Shown: piece after piece, positions 45,623-53,933 of the stretch
Position numbering within the stretch: the first letter of the stretch is position 1
Layout: the number at the start of each line of letters is the position of its first letter
Source of the DNA: Streptococcus sp. DTU_2020_1001019_1_SI_AUS_MUR_006
GTDB lineage: Bacteria > Bacillota > Bacilli > Lactobacillales > Streptococcaceae
Direction of reading: 5' to 3'
Assembly: GCF_032340315.1 (NCBI RefSeq)
Contig: NZ_CP135436.1
Span: forward strand, 310,001 to 374,000
Length of the DNA: 64,000 nucleotides
Notes under the pieces: generated by a model
The model's input: the letters and a program-made list of their open reading frames with translations, nothing else
The model's database searches: none
Told to the model about the DNA's origin: nothing
Program-made: the position numbers and the translations under genes

Positions 45623-46453
45623 CTATTTACTTTTTCTCAATAGTTTTAAAAATATAAACTGTCGGACAAATCCTGGGCAGAGGGCAACAACAACTTGGAT
45701 TAAGACACTTTTCAGATATTCACCGTAAGAAATCTGTCCACGCTCGTGCATTCTCTTTCGTGCCTGGCGATAGAGTTTGAGATAGCGAAGGCCACCACGG
45801 CGTTCAAACATCCCCGCTCCCACGCGCACCTTACAAAGAATCTGATCCACATTCCCAGTTCGAGCTCCAGCGCTAATCATATTGAGCCAAAGCAGGTCAT
45901 CTTCCATATACAGACCATCTTCGTAGTTGCCTGCCTTTAGAACCATCTCTCTTTTGAACATAACAGTCATGTGATTAAAGGCACTTCTCATACGTTGGTA
46001 AGCAATGATATCCTCATGCTTAATTGGTACACGACGGTAAGACACAATCTCGTCAGGTTGGTCGATAAATTCTGCGATATGACCACCCAGCAAGTCCAAG
46101 TTTTCCTTTTCCATCAAGTCAAACTGTTGTTCAAAACGATCTTCAACAGCGATATCGTCAGTATCCATACGGGCAATAACATCATACTGACACTGCAAAA
46201 CACCATACTGTAGTGCCAAGCCCAGGCCACGGTTTTGCTCCAGTGGACAACGTTTGATTGGAATACTTGACTGTGCTGCCAAGTTTTCCAACACTTGATA
46301 TAGTTCAGGTGTCAGTGGACCGTCTTCAACGATAACCACTTCACTAGGTTTGAGCGTTTGATGTAAGATACTTTTTACAGCCTCTTCTAAAAAGACAGGA
46401 TTTTCTTTGATGTAGACTGACATCAAGACGCTAAATTTCCTATTTTCAGACAC
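45623..46453 (-). CDS. family 2 glycosyltransferase
   Basis: 276 residues, GT-A fold: KFSVLMSVYIKENPVFLEEA start, VVIVEDGPLTPE, NRGLGLALQYGV and the metal-binding DxD as RMDTDDIAVEDRF (about 96-108), then EDDLLWLNMISAG. Like WfgS/WaaE-type enzymes it has no membrane anchor until a hydrophobic C-terminus. The start is GTG at 46453, 7 bp after GGAG. Donor and acceptor unknown; with the epimerase gene downstream it forms a small glycan-synthesis unit. Confidence 0.88.
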   Translation of the reverse strand: MSENRKFSVLMSVYIKENPVFLEEAVKSILHQTLKPSEVVIVEDGPLTPELYQVLENLAAQSSIPIKRCPLEQNRGLGLALQYGVLQCQYDVIARMDTDDIAVEDRFEQQFDLMEKENLDLLGGHIAEFIDQPDEIVSYRRVPIKHEDIIAYQRMRSAFNHMTVMFKREMVLKAGNYEDGLYMEDDLLWLNMISAGARTGNVDQILCKVRVGAGMFERRGGLRYLKLYRQARKRMHERGQISYGEYLKSVLIQVVVALCPGFVRQFIFLKLLRKSK

Positions 46454-46608
46454 AGTTTTTCTCCAATGTATATATTTTCTTTCACTATTTTATCACAATT
46501 TTTCAGACTTTCCTATTTTTATTTGAATCCCAGAAAAAAACTAGTAAATCTCTCCTTCTTTTTACCCATGATTTCACTGAGCTAAATAGCCGATTCCCTC
46601 ACACCATC

Positions 46609-46637
46609 TTGACATCTATGGGAAAAAGCCTTAAAAT
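46609..46637 (+). promoter_or_regulatory. promoter of the MFS gene
   Basis: TTGACA (46609-46614), 17-bp spacer, TAAAAT (46632-46637). The divergent GT2 gene likely starts from a TAAAAT-type -10 near 46484, minus strand. Confidence 0.65.
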
Positions 46638-46671
46638 AAGCTGTTATCAAAATCAGTTTATTGAGGTGCAC

Positions 46672-47838
46672 ATGAACAAACGATCACTCTTTTTTATTCT
46701 AGGAATTATCTTAATCGGAGCGGTCTTAAGAGCTCCTTTTACGGCCTTACCAACTGTTTTGGGAGATATTGCTCAAGGTTTAGGAGTTGAGGTCAGTTCA
46801 CTTGGGGTTTTGACCAGCCTTCCTCTCTTGATGTTTGCTCTTTTCTCCTCTTTTGCGACGCGTTTGGCTCAAAAGATTGGACTTGAGCATCTTTTTACCT
46901 ACAGCCTCCTCGTCTTAACCATCGGTTCAGTGATTCGTATCTTCAATCTTCCCCTTCTCTATCTGGGAACCTTACTCATCGGAGCAAGTGTCGCTATTTT
47001 TAACGTACTTCTTCCTAGTATGATTCAGGCAAACTACCCACAAAAGATTAGCTTCCTGACAACGGTTTATGTTACGACTATGGGAATCGCGACAGCACTA
47101 GCTTCCTACCTCTCTGTACCCATTACTCAGGCAACATCTTGGAAGGGGCTGATTCTCTGCCTGTCCATGGTCTGCCTGCTAACCTTATTGGCCTGGTTCC
47201 CCAACCATGGCCACAATCATTTTCTAGAAGGGCATGAAGAGAAAACAGAAAAAGAGAATATCCTAAAAAGCAAGCAAGTTTGGGCTATTATTGTCTTCGG
47301 TGGACTACAGTCCTTACTCTTCTATACCAGTATGACCTGGTTACCAACCATGGCCATCAGTGCAGGGCTAGCTCATACGGACGCTGGTCTTCTGGCTTCT
47401 ATCTTTTCACTGATTAGTATCCCCTTCTCGATGACCATTCCAAGTTTAACAACTCATTTGTCCAATCGTCACCGTCAAATCATGCTGACAGTCATCTCTC
47501 TGGCTGGTATGTTAGGAATTGCCATGCTTTTATACCCAAGCAATAGTTTCCTTTACTGGTTAGTAGCCCATCTCTTGATTGGTACTGCTTGTAGCGCTCT
47601 TTTCCCTTACCTCATGGTTTGTTTCTCCATCAAAACCAGCTCTCCTGAAAAGACAGCCCAATTATCTGGGTTTGCCCAGACTGGTGGTTACATTCTAGCC
47701 GCCTTTGGTCCTACCTTGTTTGGCTATAGTTTTGACATGTTCCAATCTTGGGTCCCAGCTGTAATGGCTCTCCTCATCATTGATGTCATCATGACGGTCG
47801 CCCTCTTTATGGTGGATAAAACTGAGAAAATCCTCTAA
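46672..47838 (+). CDS. MFS transporter of the CynX/NimT type
   Basis: 388 residues with twelve membrane segments. RSLFFILGIILIGAVLRAPF TALP opening, and the inter-domain loop about 185-200 (NHGHNHFLEGHEEKTEKEN), which is His/Glu-rich. CynX-type proteins were first linked to cyanate or nitroimidazole resistance; the true substrate is unknown. ATG 46672 follows TTGAGGTG; a 21-codon upstream extension includes the promoter and was rejected. It ends with its own terminator. Confidence 0.85.
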   Translation: MNKRSLFFILGIILIGAVLRAPFTALPTVLGDIAQGLGVEVSSLGVLTSLPLLMFALFSSFATRLAQKIGLEHLFTYSLLVLTIGSVIRIFNLPLLYLGTLLIGASVAIFNVLLPSMIQANYPQKISFLTTVYVTTMGIATALASYLSVPITQATSWKGLILCLSMVCLLTLLAWFPNHGHNHFLEGHEEKTEKENILKSKQVWAIIVFGGLQSLLFYTSMTWLPTMAISAGLAHTDAGLLASIFSLISIPFSMTIPSLTTHLSNRHRQIMLTVISLAGMLGIAMLLYPSNSFLYWLVAHLLIGTACSALFPYLMVCFSIKTSSPEKTAQLSGFAQTGGYILAAFGPTLFGYSFDMFQSWVPAVMALLIIDVIMTVALFMVDKTEKIL

Positions 47839-47866
47839 TCTTCTAGTTTTCACTAGAAGATTTTTT
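47838..47866 (+). terminator. terminator of the MFS gene
   Basis: ATCTTCTAG (47838-47846) / CTAGAAGAT (47853-47861) with a six-T tract. It runs straight into the first repeat of the PadR promoter. Confidence 0.88.
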
Positions 47867-47956
47867 ATATATAAAATTTTTACACATATTGCTTGACAGG
47901 GCTTACATTTAGATGTATGATGTATGTGTAGAATAATTATATATAAAATTTTTACA
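47865..47956 (+). promoter_or_regulatory. PadR operon promoter flanked by direct and inverted repeats
   Basis: Consensus TTGACA (47893-47898), 17-bp spacer, TATGAT (47916-47921). Two exact copies of TTATATATAAAATTTTTACA lie at 47865-47884 and 47937-47956. TACACATA (47881-47888) and TATGTGTA (47923-47930) form a perfect inverted pair around the promoter, and ACAT-TTAG-ATGT sits in the spacer. These are candidate sites for autorepression by the PadR protein encoded next. Confidence 0.75.
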
Positions 47957-47977
47957 TACTAAAAAAGGAGGTGCCCC

Positions 47978-48304
47978 ATGTATTTTCCAACATCATCGGC
48001 TTTGATTGAGTTTCTCATCTTGGCCATCCTAGAACAAGGGGATTCCTATGGTTATGAGATTAGCCAAACCATTAAACTCATCGCCAAAATCAAGGAATCT
48101 ACCCTCTACCCCATCTTAAAAAAACTGGATACCAACCGCTATTTGACTACATACTCTCGCGAATACCAAGGTCGGATGCGGAAGTACTACTCCTTGACAG
48201 AGATTGGGGAGGAGCAACTATTTGTACTCAGAGAAGAGTGGACACTCTACACTGACACGATCAATGGCATCATAGAAGGGAGCATTCGCCATGACAAGAA
48301 CTGA
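47978..48304 (+). CDS. PadR-family transcriptional regulator
   Basis: 108-residue winged helix: FLILAILEQGDSYGYEISQT, ESTLYPILKKLDTNRYLTTY and YYSLTEIGEEQLFVLREEW give the typical PadR start, recognition helix region and wing plus dimer helix. Subgroup with a short C-terminus. ATG 47978 after AAAGGAGG. It overlaps the following HAAS gene by 14 bp. Expected to repress its own operon until an envelope signal is relayed by the HAAS protein. Confidence 0.9.
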   Translation: MYFPTSSALIEFLILAILEQGDSYGYEISQTIKLIAKIKESTLYPILKKLDTNRYLTTYSREYQGRMRKYYSLTEIGEEQLFVLREEWTLYTDTINGIIEGSIRHDKN

Positions 48305-48884
48305 ATATTTGAATCAGCTTGAAGCCTATCTGATGAAGCTGCCTCAATCTGATCGCATCGAAGCCATGGATTACTTCAAAGAACTCTTTGATGATGCTGG
48401 TCCAGAAGGTGAGGAGGAGCTAATGACTAGTCTGGGAAGTCCAAAAGAGGCTGCCCATGACATCCTGACCACTCTTCTTGATAAAAAGATCAATGAAGAA
48501 AAGTCCCCTAAAAACGACCGCCATATTTTACGTATCGCTCTACTAGCCCTTCTTGCAGCTCCTATCGGAATTCCGGTCGGGATTGCTATTATCATGGCTA
48601 TCATCGGGATTTTTATCGCTGCTGTCAGTATACTTATAGCCTTCTTTGCTGTATCAGTAGCTGGACTAATCCTAGGAGGCATTCTCCTATTTGAAAGCTT
48701 CTACGTTCTGGCTGAATCTACATCTGCCTTTGTGCTGATTTTTGGGGGTGGTTTACTGGCGATTGGAGCTTCATCCCTAGTCTTACTAGCCACTTCCTAC
48801 GTAACCCGTTTCTTTGGATTACTAGTTCTTCGACTCATCCAATGGATTCTTAATAGAGGAAAGAGAGGTGAAAGACATGCGTAA
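48291..48884 (+). CDS. HAAS (DUF1700) membrane protein
   Basis: 197 residues: N-terminal helical HAAS domain (about 1-65, YLNQLEAYLMKLPQSDRIEA, then MDYFKELFDDAGPEGE), the form that pairs with PadR regulators, and three to four hydrophobic segments (about 80-185) rich in Ile/Ala/Gly. By family knowledge HAAS proteins couple membrane state to PadR control. The start is inside padR and the stop overlaps the next gene's start region. Confidence 0.87.
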   Translation: MTRTEYLNQLEAYLMKLPQSDRIEAMDYFKELFDDAGPEGEEELMTSLGSPKEAAHDILTTLLDKKINEEKSPKNDRHILRIALLALLAAPIGIPVGIAIIMAIIGIFIAAVSILIAFFAVSVAGLILGGILLFESFYVLAESTSAFVLIFGGGLLAIGASSLVLLATSYVTRFFGLLVLRLIQWILNRGKRGERHA

Positions 48885-49824
48885 ATGGACAAAAGGATTT
48901 CTTATCTTTGGTGTTGTTACCAGTATCATCGGTTTTTCAATGATGATCATCGGTATCCAAACAGATGGTGTCAGAAGCCTCCTTGCAATGTCTCAAAATC
49001 CAGTATTTGAAAGTCGAATGGAAGAGCTCGTTTTTGACCAAGATATTGAAAATCTAAACATCTCACTAACAGAACATTCGCTCGTCATTACGGAGTCAAA
49101 CGATGATAAGATTCACATCCAGTATCATCCAACCATCTCTGAAAAAGAAAATCTTCAACACTCTATCAAAGAGAAAAGTCTTGAAATAACTGATACCAAA
49201 TCAACTACACGTCGCTCTATAGGTTCTAGTATCGAAGGTATCCTCTATATCGCAAGCGGAATTTCCAGCCGCAATGATGAAGTTGTTCTCTCATTACCAA
49301 GAGGAAAAGACTTAAAAAATCTAACTGCCCAGGTAAACCATCGTATCCTTTCAATTGCCAATGCAAAACTCAGCAATGCCAAGATTCTGTCAAATGGCTA
49401 TCTTCTTCGTATCACTGATAGCGAGATTAAAAATAGCCAACTGATCACAACTGGAATTGTCAATGTATTTGAAACCAGTCTAACAGATAGCCTCATCCAA
49501 GCAGACCATGAACATATCTCTGCTGAGGATATTCAAGTACATGGTAAGGTAGAGCTAAAGTCAAAAAAAGATATGGTCATCAAACTAGCTAAAAAAGAAC
49601 TTGAGAGAATTAATGTAGAACTTTCTTCTGACCATGGTTCCATCTATCATCGTAGTCGGGAAGGATATAATCCAAACGAGGAAAACAAGGAAGATGAAGA
49701 GTTCTCTAATCCTTACAAATCAGAGAAAAAAGATACACAAGATTTACTTGTCGCAAAAGCTAGTCAAGACATCAATCTACCAAAAGAGGGTGTTCGCTCG
49801 CCTTCTTATAGACATCATGAATAA
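48877..49824 (+). CDS. DUF4097 (toastrack) membrane-anchored protein
   Basis: 315 residues: one N-terminal membrane segment (about 6-28, GFLIFGVVTSIIGFSMMIIG), then an extracellular-type beta-strand domain of repeated short strands (about 50-240: IENLNISLTEHSLVITESND, NLTAQVNHRILSIANAKLSN), the DUF4097 toastrack pattern, and a polar charged C-terminus. ATG 48877 after GAGGTG was preferred to the GTG nine bases earlier. Toastrack proteins accompany HAAS/PadR and Lia-type stress genes. Confidence 0.82.
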   Translation: MRKWTKGFLIFGVVTSIIGFSMMIIGIQTDGVRSLLAMSQNPVFESRMEELVFDQDIENLNISLTEHSLVITESNDDKIHIQYHPTISEKENLQHSIKEKSLEITDTKSTTRRSIGSSIEGILYIASGISSRNDEVVLSLPRGKDLKNLTAQVNHRILSIANAKLSNAKILSNGYLLRITDSEIKNSQLITTGIVNVFETSLTDSLIQADHEHISAEDIQVHGKVELKSKKDMVIKLAKKELERINVELSSDHGSIYHRSREGYNPNEENKEDEEFSNPYKSEKKDTQDLLVAKASQDINLPKEGVRSPSYRHHE

Positions 49825-49854
49825 AAAGTTACTAATCAAAAGGGAGGTCTCATC

Positions 49855-50829
49855 ATGACTCAAGAATGGTTCGAAAGTGCTGATTTCGAGAAAACAGCCA
49901 ACAATGATAAAAAAGATAGCCCATCCGACTCAGTTCTCCTTGAAGAAGATTCAGATACAAAGGAAGAATCACCAGTAGTCGAGGAAAATTCCCAAGCTAT
50001 TCCAGAAGATAAAGATGCTGATTTAGAAAAAGTAGAGGCTGAAGAGCAAGAAGAAACTGAAGAAGAACTGGCAACAAAAACAGATAAGTCAGAAGAACCT
50101 GTTAAAGAAGTTTCTCAGATCAGCAAACCTTTAACCAGCAAATCTTTGGAAAGCCCATTTTTACCAGATCCTACACCTACAAAAACTGCAATCTTCAAAG
50201 AAGAATTGGCTGATTTTTGGACTTGGCTACTAGGTGCTCTTAAAGAGCCGACAGCTCGTTTTGATACAGATAAAAAACATAGTTATAATGCCTTTGCACT
50301 CCTAACTATCTTTTCTACTACGAGTTTCCTCTTTACTGTTTACCATGCCAAACATAGCTACTACGGCCGTATGGTAAGTATCGATGCTCACTTCGTGGAA
50401 CAATTCCCATCTCTCAATCTCTTTTCTATCTTCTCTATCTTAGTAGCGACAAGCCTCTTCTTCTTTTCAATCCTCATGGGTGGATTCGTAGTCAAACGTT
50501 TTGTCGATCAGGACAGCGATTGGACACTGGAAAGAGCCTTTCAAGAGTATGGCAGGCTCTTCGCCCTTCCTATCCTACTGACAGGCGTCTCTAGCTTCTT
50601 TGCCTTCTTTAACGGCCTACGCTTTGCGGCTCTTCTCTGTCTCATTAGTATTGGTATGGTTCTACTTGGCAACCTCTACATCATCTCAAGACCGAGTAAG
50701 GATAGTAAAACTGATCCTTTCTACCGTCTTCTCTTCGCAGTCCTCGTCAACGGAAGCGTCCTATTTCTCTTTTTCCTAGCAGAAATGGCACTGGTTTTTG
50801 ATTATCTCCGAATTCTAGCTTTTATGTAA
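49855..50829 (+). CDS. membrane protein with acidic N-terminal tail (DUF6574-like), fourth gene of the PadR operon
   Basis: 324 residues. Residues 1-115 are hydrophilic and strongly acidic (LEKVEAEEQEETEEELATKT), probably disordered; about 140-324 hold five hydrophobic segments (YNAFALLTIFSTTSFLFTVY, LFFFSILMGGFVVKRFVDQD). I recall similar proteins as DUF6574 but am not certain. AAGGGAGG before ATG 49855, 30 bp after the toastrack gene; last gene before a strong terminator. Confidence 0.75.
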   Translation: MTQEWFESADFEKTANNDKKDSPSDSVLLEEDSDTKEESPVVEENSQAIPEDKDADLEKVEAEEQEETEEELATKTDKSEEPVKEVSQISKPLTSKSLESPFLPDPTPTKTAIFKEELADFWTWLLGALKEPTARFDTDKKHSYNAFALLTIFSTTSFLFTVYHAKHSYYGRMVSIDAHFVEQFPSLNLFSIFSILVATSLFFFSILMGGFVVKRFVDQDSDWTLERAFQEYGRLFALPILLTGVSSFFAFFNGLRFAALLCLISIGMVLLGNLYIISRPSKDSKTDPFYRLLFAVLVNGSVLFLFFLAEMALVFDYLRILAFM

Positions 50830-50893
50830 GATAAAGGTAGCGAGATAGAAAGATATTAGCTTTAGAGGATCATTACTATAAAATTTTAGAAAC

Positions 50894-50950
50894 AAAAAAG
50901 CGAACTAGACAGAATTCTGATAATCAGAAAACTAATCTTGTTCGCTTTTT
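50894..50950. terminator. bidirectional terminator of the PadR operon
   Basis: AAAAAGCGAAC (50895-50905) / GTTCGCTTTTT (50940-50950), with an inner hairpin TTCTGA-TAA-TCAGAA (50915-50929). A and T tracts on both flanks serve both converging genes. Confidence 0.88.
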
Positions 50951-50986
50951 AACTTTATAGAAACTTTTGTTTCACAGATTCCTTAT

Positions 50987-51844
50987 TTATCTATTTGCTA
51001 AGACTTCAAAATCCTCTCCTGAAACTGGTCCTACCTCTATTTGGTTAGCGTCCAAATCCTGACAAAGTTCCTTTGGAAGAGCTTCTAAGAAGGCTTGATA
51101 ATCCAGTCTAGCTACTGCTTCATAGTCTTCTGGTTTTGAGCCATCTCCAGAGATTTTCACCAAGTCAATCTCCCAAACAAGCTCCTTGCCAACCAATTGC
51201 TCCACGTAAGGAGCTGGAATCACCGGCTCTTTTGGTAAAATGGTTTTTACTCCCTGAGCCAGGTGGTAGATACCATGAACCTTACCTTCACCATCTGGAT
51301 AGAATTTAGCGCTGGAAGGATAGGCATCTGACCCTTGAACTCTCTTAACTAGCTCTTCAAAACGTGTCAAGCCATCTTCTTCTAAGAAACTTTCCAAATC
51401 TTTCTTATCAAAGTAGACAGGTGATAGAATACCCTGGCAGAAACCTAAACGAGCAGCTTTATCAGCTAGATAATTCTTAACAGTTTCTTGGAAATAGTTT
51501 TCCAAATCAAAGTCTGCCAAGCCTTCAACTGCTTCACCAACCTTGCTAGACAAAGCTCGTAAGAGTCCTTCTACAATCTCCCAGTCAGCTCTTGTAATCA
51601 AGTCAGGAATGATTACTTGATAGCCTTCTTGAGTATCTAGATATCGAACTTTAAAGAGAAATTGAGACTTGCCTACGATTCCACACTCGATATATTCAAG
51701 GCGATTGAGAGGTTGACGGAGGTAAACAGCATCATAACTATGGGACTCTAAGCCTTCTATCAAACCTAAAATTGATTTAGCTGTAAGAATCTCCTGTTGT
51801 CCTAAAATACTTTGTTTATTTGGAATAAAAAATATTTTAACCAT
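50987..51844 (-). CDS. uncharacterised protein, DUF4299-like
   Basis: 285 residues, soluble, acidic (several Glu/Asp clusters), starting MVKIFFIPNKQSILGQQEIL. I believe it belongs to DUF4299, a family confined mainly to streptococci, but this is recollection; no catalytic motif is visible. AAAGGAG before ATG 51844. Monocistronic between two terminators. From memory it corresponds to pneumococcal SP_0096. Confidence 0.7.
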   Translation of the reverse strand: MVKIFFIPNKQSILGQQEILTAKSILGLIEGLESHSYDAVYLRQPLNRLEYIECGIVGKSQFLFKVRYLDTQEGYQVIIPDLITRADWEIVEGLLRALSSKVGEAVEGLADFDLENYFQETVKNYLADKAARLGFCQGILSPVYFDKKDLESFLEEDGLTRFEELVKRVQGSDAYPSSAKFYPDGEGKVHGIYHLAQGVKTILPKEPVIPAPYVEQLVGKELVWEIDLVKISGDGSKPEDYEAVARLDYQAFLEALPKELCQDLDANQIEVGPVSGEDFEVLANR

Positions 51845-51935
51845 AATGGTCTCCTTTGAAATCGTTTACATATAGTATACACCATTTTCCTGAAAGATGC
51901 AGAAACAAATTTAAGATTTTTTAGTCAAAAGCATA

Positions 51936-51961
51936 GAAAAAACAGCCCATCAGGACTGTTT
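51936..51961 (-). terminator. terminator after trhO
   Basis: AAACAG-CC / GG-CTGTTT hairpin (51940-51961) followed on the minus strand by TTTC; starts 6 bp after the trhO stop. Confidence 0.75.
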
Positions 51962-51966
51962 GCTTT

Positions 51967-52953
51967 TTATACTGCTGTTGCTTGATCTAAGCTCTCGCCA
52001 ATCGCCGCAAGACGCTCGATAACTTGATCTTGTGTCAATTCATGTTCTAAAACATAGCGATTACGTGGGTGAACACGACACTCGTGTGAGCAACCACGAA
52101 GATATTTGTCTTCGTTGTCTTCTGATGCCAAGATACGGCGGTTACAGAAAGGATTTCCACAGTTGACATAACGTTCACATGGTGTTCCATCAAACCAGTC
52201 TTTCCCTACGATAGTTGGATTGACATGGTTGACATCGACTGCAATACGCTCGTCAAAGACGTACATTTTCCCATCCCAAAGCTCTCCTTGAACCTCTGGA
52301 TCTTTCCCATAAGTGGCAATTCCGCCGTGTAATTGACCGACATCTTTGTAGCCTTCACGGACCATCCAACCTGAGAATTTCTCACAACGGACTCCACCAG
52401 TACAGTAAACTACGACACGTTTGTCCATGAATTTTTCCTTGTTATCACGGACCCATTGTGGCAACTCACGGAAGTTGCGGATGTCTGGACGAATAGCCCC
52501 ACGGAAGTGTCCAAGGTCGTACTCATAGTCATTACGAGTATCAAGGACAACTGTATCTTCGTCTAGAAGAGCTTCTTTAAATTCTTTTGGAGACAAGTAA
52601 GCACCTGTTGTTTCAAGAGGGTTGATATCATTATCAAAGTTATCATCCTCTAAACCAAGGTGGACGATTTCCTTTTTATAGCGAACAAACATCTTCTTGA
52701 AGGCTTGCTCACTTTCCTCGTCAATCTTGAACCAGAGATCTTCCATACCTGGAAGGCTGTGGACATAGTCCATGTATTTTTGCGTAGTCTCATAGTCACC
52801 AGAAACAGTTCCATTGATCCCTTCGTCTGCGACTAGGATACGGCCCTTGAGACCAATCGACTTACAGAAAGCCAAGTGGTCTGCAGCAAATTGTTCCGCG
52901 TTTTCGATTGGAACATATTTATAGTAAAGTAAAACTCGAATATCTTTTGACAT
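51967..52953 (-). CDS. trhO: tRNA uridine(34) hydroxylase TrhO (rhodanese family)
   Basis: Oxygen-dependent route to 5-hydroxyuridine at tRNA wobble position 34. 328 residues: N-terminal acylphosphatase-like domain ([36 protein letters not shown]), rhodanese domain with active-site [17 protein letters not shown] (Cys near 177), and C-terminal cysteines [16 protein letters not shown]...CSHECR likely binding metal. ATG 52953 gives the family length; a 15-codon extension was rejected. A second gene in this window acting on U34, besides mnmA and mnmG. Confidence 0.92.
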   Translation of the reverse strand: MSKDIRVLLYYKYVPIENAEQFAADHLAFCKSIGLKGRILVADEGINGTVSGDYETTQKYMDYVHSLPGMEDLWFKIDEESEQAFKKMFVRYKKEIVHLGLEDDNFDNDINPLETTGAYLSPKEFKEALLDEDTVVLDTRNDYEYDLGHFRGAIRPDIRNFRELPQWVRDNKEKFMDKRVVVYCTGGVRCEKFSGWMVREGYKDVGQLHGGIATYGKDPEVQGELWDGKMYVFDERIAVDVNHVNPTIVGKDWFDGTPCERYVNCGNPFCNRRILASEDNEDKYLRGCSHECRVHPRNRYVLEHELTQDQVIERLAAIGESLDQATAV

Positions 52954-53049
52954 AAGATTGATTCTCTTTTCTAAGATTAAATTATCAGAATTTTTCATTC
53001 AACTACACCAGTATACTCCCTCAAGAAAGCGAATGCAATTTATTTGACC

Positions 53050-53087
53050 GAAAAATGAAAAACAAGACCCAGTTTCAGATCTTGTTT
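53050..53087 (-). terminator. terminator after the CPBP gene
   Basis: AAACAAGA (53060-53067) / TCTTGTTT (53080-53087) with a T-rich tail on the minus strand; the stem overlaps the last codons. Confidence 0.8.
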
Positions 53088-53775
53088 AGCCGAATATTCG
53101 CTGAAGAAAGGTTACCAAAAACGGTAAGGTTGCGACAATATTATTGATAACATGAACGATATAACCAGGATAGATACTCTTTGTATAGCGAGTTAAACCC
53201 GCATAAAAGATTCCAAATGACGAAAAAACAAGAATATCTAGGAAATTGGGAAAGCTTGAAAAGTGAGGAAGAGCAAACAAAACCGAAGGAAGAATCAGGT
53301 CAAGCCCAAATTTCGAATCTTTAAAAAAGCCATGTTGGAACAAGCCCCTATATATCAACTCTTCCATCAGAGGACCTAGGAAAAATAAGGTCAAGTAGAG
53401 ACCCAACTCAGCAAAATTTGTCCCGCTATAGCCGATTAGTACAGCCCACCCTTCAGAAGTTGATTGTACATGTCTCGCAATTTTAAAATTAAAAGATATG
53501 GAAAGTACAGTTACGAGAATCGTCAAAACTGTATACCATAGCCATTTTTTCTTTGGAATAACAAAAAGGTAGCCATGTCCTGTCTTGACTAAAATCCATA
53601 TCATGAGGCCAATAAAGACAAGACTGATAAGATTTTTAATCCAGAAAAAATTGCCAATCTGAGAAGAAAATTGCCAGTAATTTTGAACCACCAGTGTTAG
53701 CTGAGAGAGTCCATATACGAAAAATAAGTAAGATAAGATTGCACTGATTTTAAAGAGTAGATGGTATTTTTTCAT
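53086..53775 (-). CDS. CPBP-family intramembrane glutamic endopeptidase
   Basis: 229 residues with about seven to eight membrane segments. The ABI/CPBP motifs are present: EELIYRGLFQ (about 138-147, catalytic Glu-Glu and Arg), LPHFSSF (His), and HVINNI (His/Asn). In Gram-positive bacteria such proteins act in bacteriocin self-immunity or protein processing; no bacteriocin gene is adjacent. The ribosome binding site is weak, suggesting low expression. Substrate unknown. Confidence 0.87.
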   Translation of the reverse strand: MKKYHLLFKISAILSYLFFVYGLSQLTLVVQNYWQFSSQIGNFFWIKNLISLVFIGLMIWILVKTGHGYLFVIPKKKWLWYTVLTILVTVLSISFNFKIARHVQSTSEGWAVLIGYSGTNFAELGLYLTLFFLGPLMEELIYRGLFQHGFFKDSKFGLDLILPSVLFALPHFSSFPNFLDILVFSSFGIFYAGLTRYTKSIYPGYIVHVINNIVATLPFLVTFLQRIFG

Positions 53776-53845
53776 ATGTCTGTGTCCAACGTTATATGTA
53801 AGAGTAAATATCTGATTCTAAATACAGATAATTATATGCAAATAC

Positions 53846-53896
53846 TAAAAAAAGAATCACCACCTTATCTAGAAGACTCTAGACAAGGCAGTGATT
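53846..53896 (-). terminator. terminator of the ngt operon
   Basis: AATCAC-CACCTT-TCTAGA pairs with TCTAGA-AAGG-GTGATT, then TTTTTTT on the minus strand. It lies 38 bp past ngtS. Confidence 0.85.
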
Positions 53897-53933
53897 GCAA
53901 TTTTTAGGAATGAATACACGAAATCAATTATTC

